Assembly (NCBI GenBank): GCA_045628925.1
Contig: JAZQQF010000134.1
Location: 1 to 5,192, forward strand
DNA: 5,192 nucleotides
Source: UBA1774 sp045628925
GTDB lineage: Bacteria; Bacillota; Clostridia; Oscillospirales; Oscillospiraceae
Reading direction: 5' to 3'
Part shown: one piece after another, positions 4,835 to 5,192 of the stretch
How the letters are laid out: the number at the start of each line of letters is the position of its first letter
How positions within the stretch are numbered: the first letter of the stretch is position 1
Translations under genes and position numbers: made by a program
Notes under the pieces: model-generated
The model's input: the letters and a program-made list of their open reading frames with translations, nothing else
Database searches by the model: none
Told to the model about the DNA's origin: nothing

Positions 4835-5192
4835 ATGGCAACCGCGAAGAACGCGAAGAACGCCCGTGTCCGCACGAAGCGCCGCGAACGCAAAAACATT
4901 GAGAAGGGTGCGGTGCATATCCGCTCCTCCTTCAACAACACCATGGTCACCATCACCGACCTGCAGGGCAACGCCATTTCCTGGGCGTCTGCGGGCGGCA
5001 TGGGTTTCCGCGGCAGCAGAAAGTCCACTCCGTTCGCTGCGCAGACCGCCGCTGAGACGGCTGCCCGCGCCGCCATGGAGCATGGCCTGAAGCAGGTCGA
5101 AGTCTACGTCAAGGGCCCCGGTCAGGGACGCGAGGCCGCCATCCGTGCGCTGCAGTCCGCCGGGCTGGAAGTGCAGATGATCAAGGACGTGA
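4835..5192 (+). CDS. rpsK: 30S ribosomal protein S11 (3'-truncated by the window edge)
   Basis: S11 lies on the 30S platform next to the E-site mRNA and helps select the correct tRNA. The frame is open from ATG 4835 to the edge, giving 119 residues; about ten more are expected, including the PHNGCRPPKRRRV-like end. The N-terminus is a basic tail with an AKNAKNA repeat (4-10), then RSSFNNTMVTITD (30-42), ISWASAGGMGFRGSRKSTPF (48-67) and VEVYVKGPGQGREAAIRAL (88-106). The last visible residues are MIKDV, just before the usual TPIPHNG. Gln97 in GPGQGRE is a small departure from the usual Pro or Ser. GGGAGG at 4819-4824 lies 10 bases upstream and begins directly after the rpsM stop. rpsD and rpoA would be expected next. 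Confidence 0.96.
   Translation, partial: MATAKNAKNARVRTKRRERKNIEKGAVHIRSSFNNTMVTITDLQGNAISWASAGGMGFRGSRKSTPFAAQTAAETAARAAMEHGLKQVEVYVKGPGQGREAAIRALQSAGLEVQMIKDV

Noticed and set aside
1..5192. CRISPR arrays, tRNA or rRNA genes, insertion sequences, toxin-antitoxin or defence genes
   Set aside because: None seen. Every base except short gaps of 34 bases or less is used by a conserved housekeeping gene, and gene order is the usual one, with no sign of insertion.

Overview
The window is an unbroken piece of the bacterial spc–alpha ribosomal-protein gene cluster. All eleven genes lie on the + strand, in the order rpsE (5' end missing), rpmD, rplO, secY, adk, map, a small KOW-domain gene, infA, rpmJ, rpsM and rpsK (3' end missing). 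The order secY-adk-map-(KOW)-infA-rpmJ-rpsM-rpsK is the Gram-positive arrangement. The sequence is GC-rich (about 60% by eye). The S5, SecY, S11 and four-cysteine Adk proteins read like those of class Clostridia (Bacillota). A GC-rich gut-type lineage near Oscillospirales is my best guess, but this rests on remembered family sequences and not on a search.

Layout: 1-1086 holds S5 (small subunit) and L30 and L15 (large subunit). 1087-2376 is SecY, the protein-conducting channel. 2390-3792 holds adenylate kinase and methionine aminopeptidase. 3785-4051 is a small basic KOW protein of uncertain function. 4070-5192 returns to translation with IF-1, L36, S13 and S11. Gaps between genes are 0 to 34 bases, and two junctions overlap. 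There is no stretch over 300 bases without a gene and no room for a conventional promoter or terminator between genes, so the window is probably one stretch of polycistronic mRNA. At five junctions the upstream stop codon is part of, or directly precedes, the next gene's ribosome binding site. Elsewhere genes abut or overlap, which suggests extensive translational coupling.

The genes work together in making proteins and processing or exporting them: ribosome parts and IF-1 for translation, Map for removing the initiator methionine, SecY for export, and Adk for nucleotide balance.

I found no previously undescribed system here; this is core housekeeping DNA. The points worth a second look are small: the KOW gene, all nine of whose arginine codons differ from the CGT/CGC choice of its neighbours; a perfect 10-bp hairpin inside that gene; an infA that must start at a non-ATG codon; two substitutions in Adk motifs; and the compact stop/ribosome-binding-site junctions.
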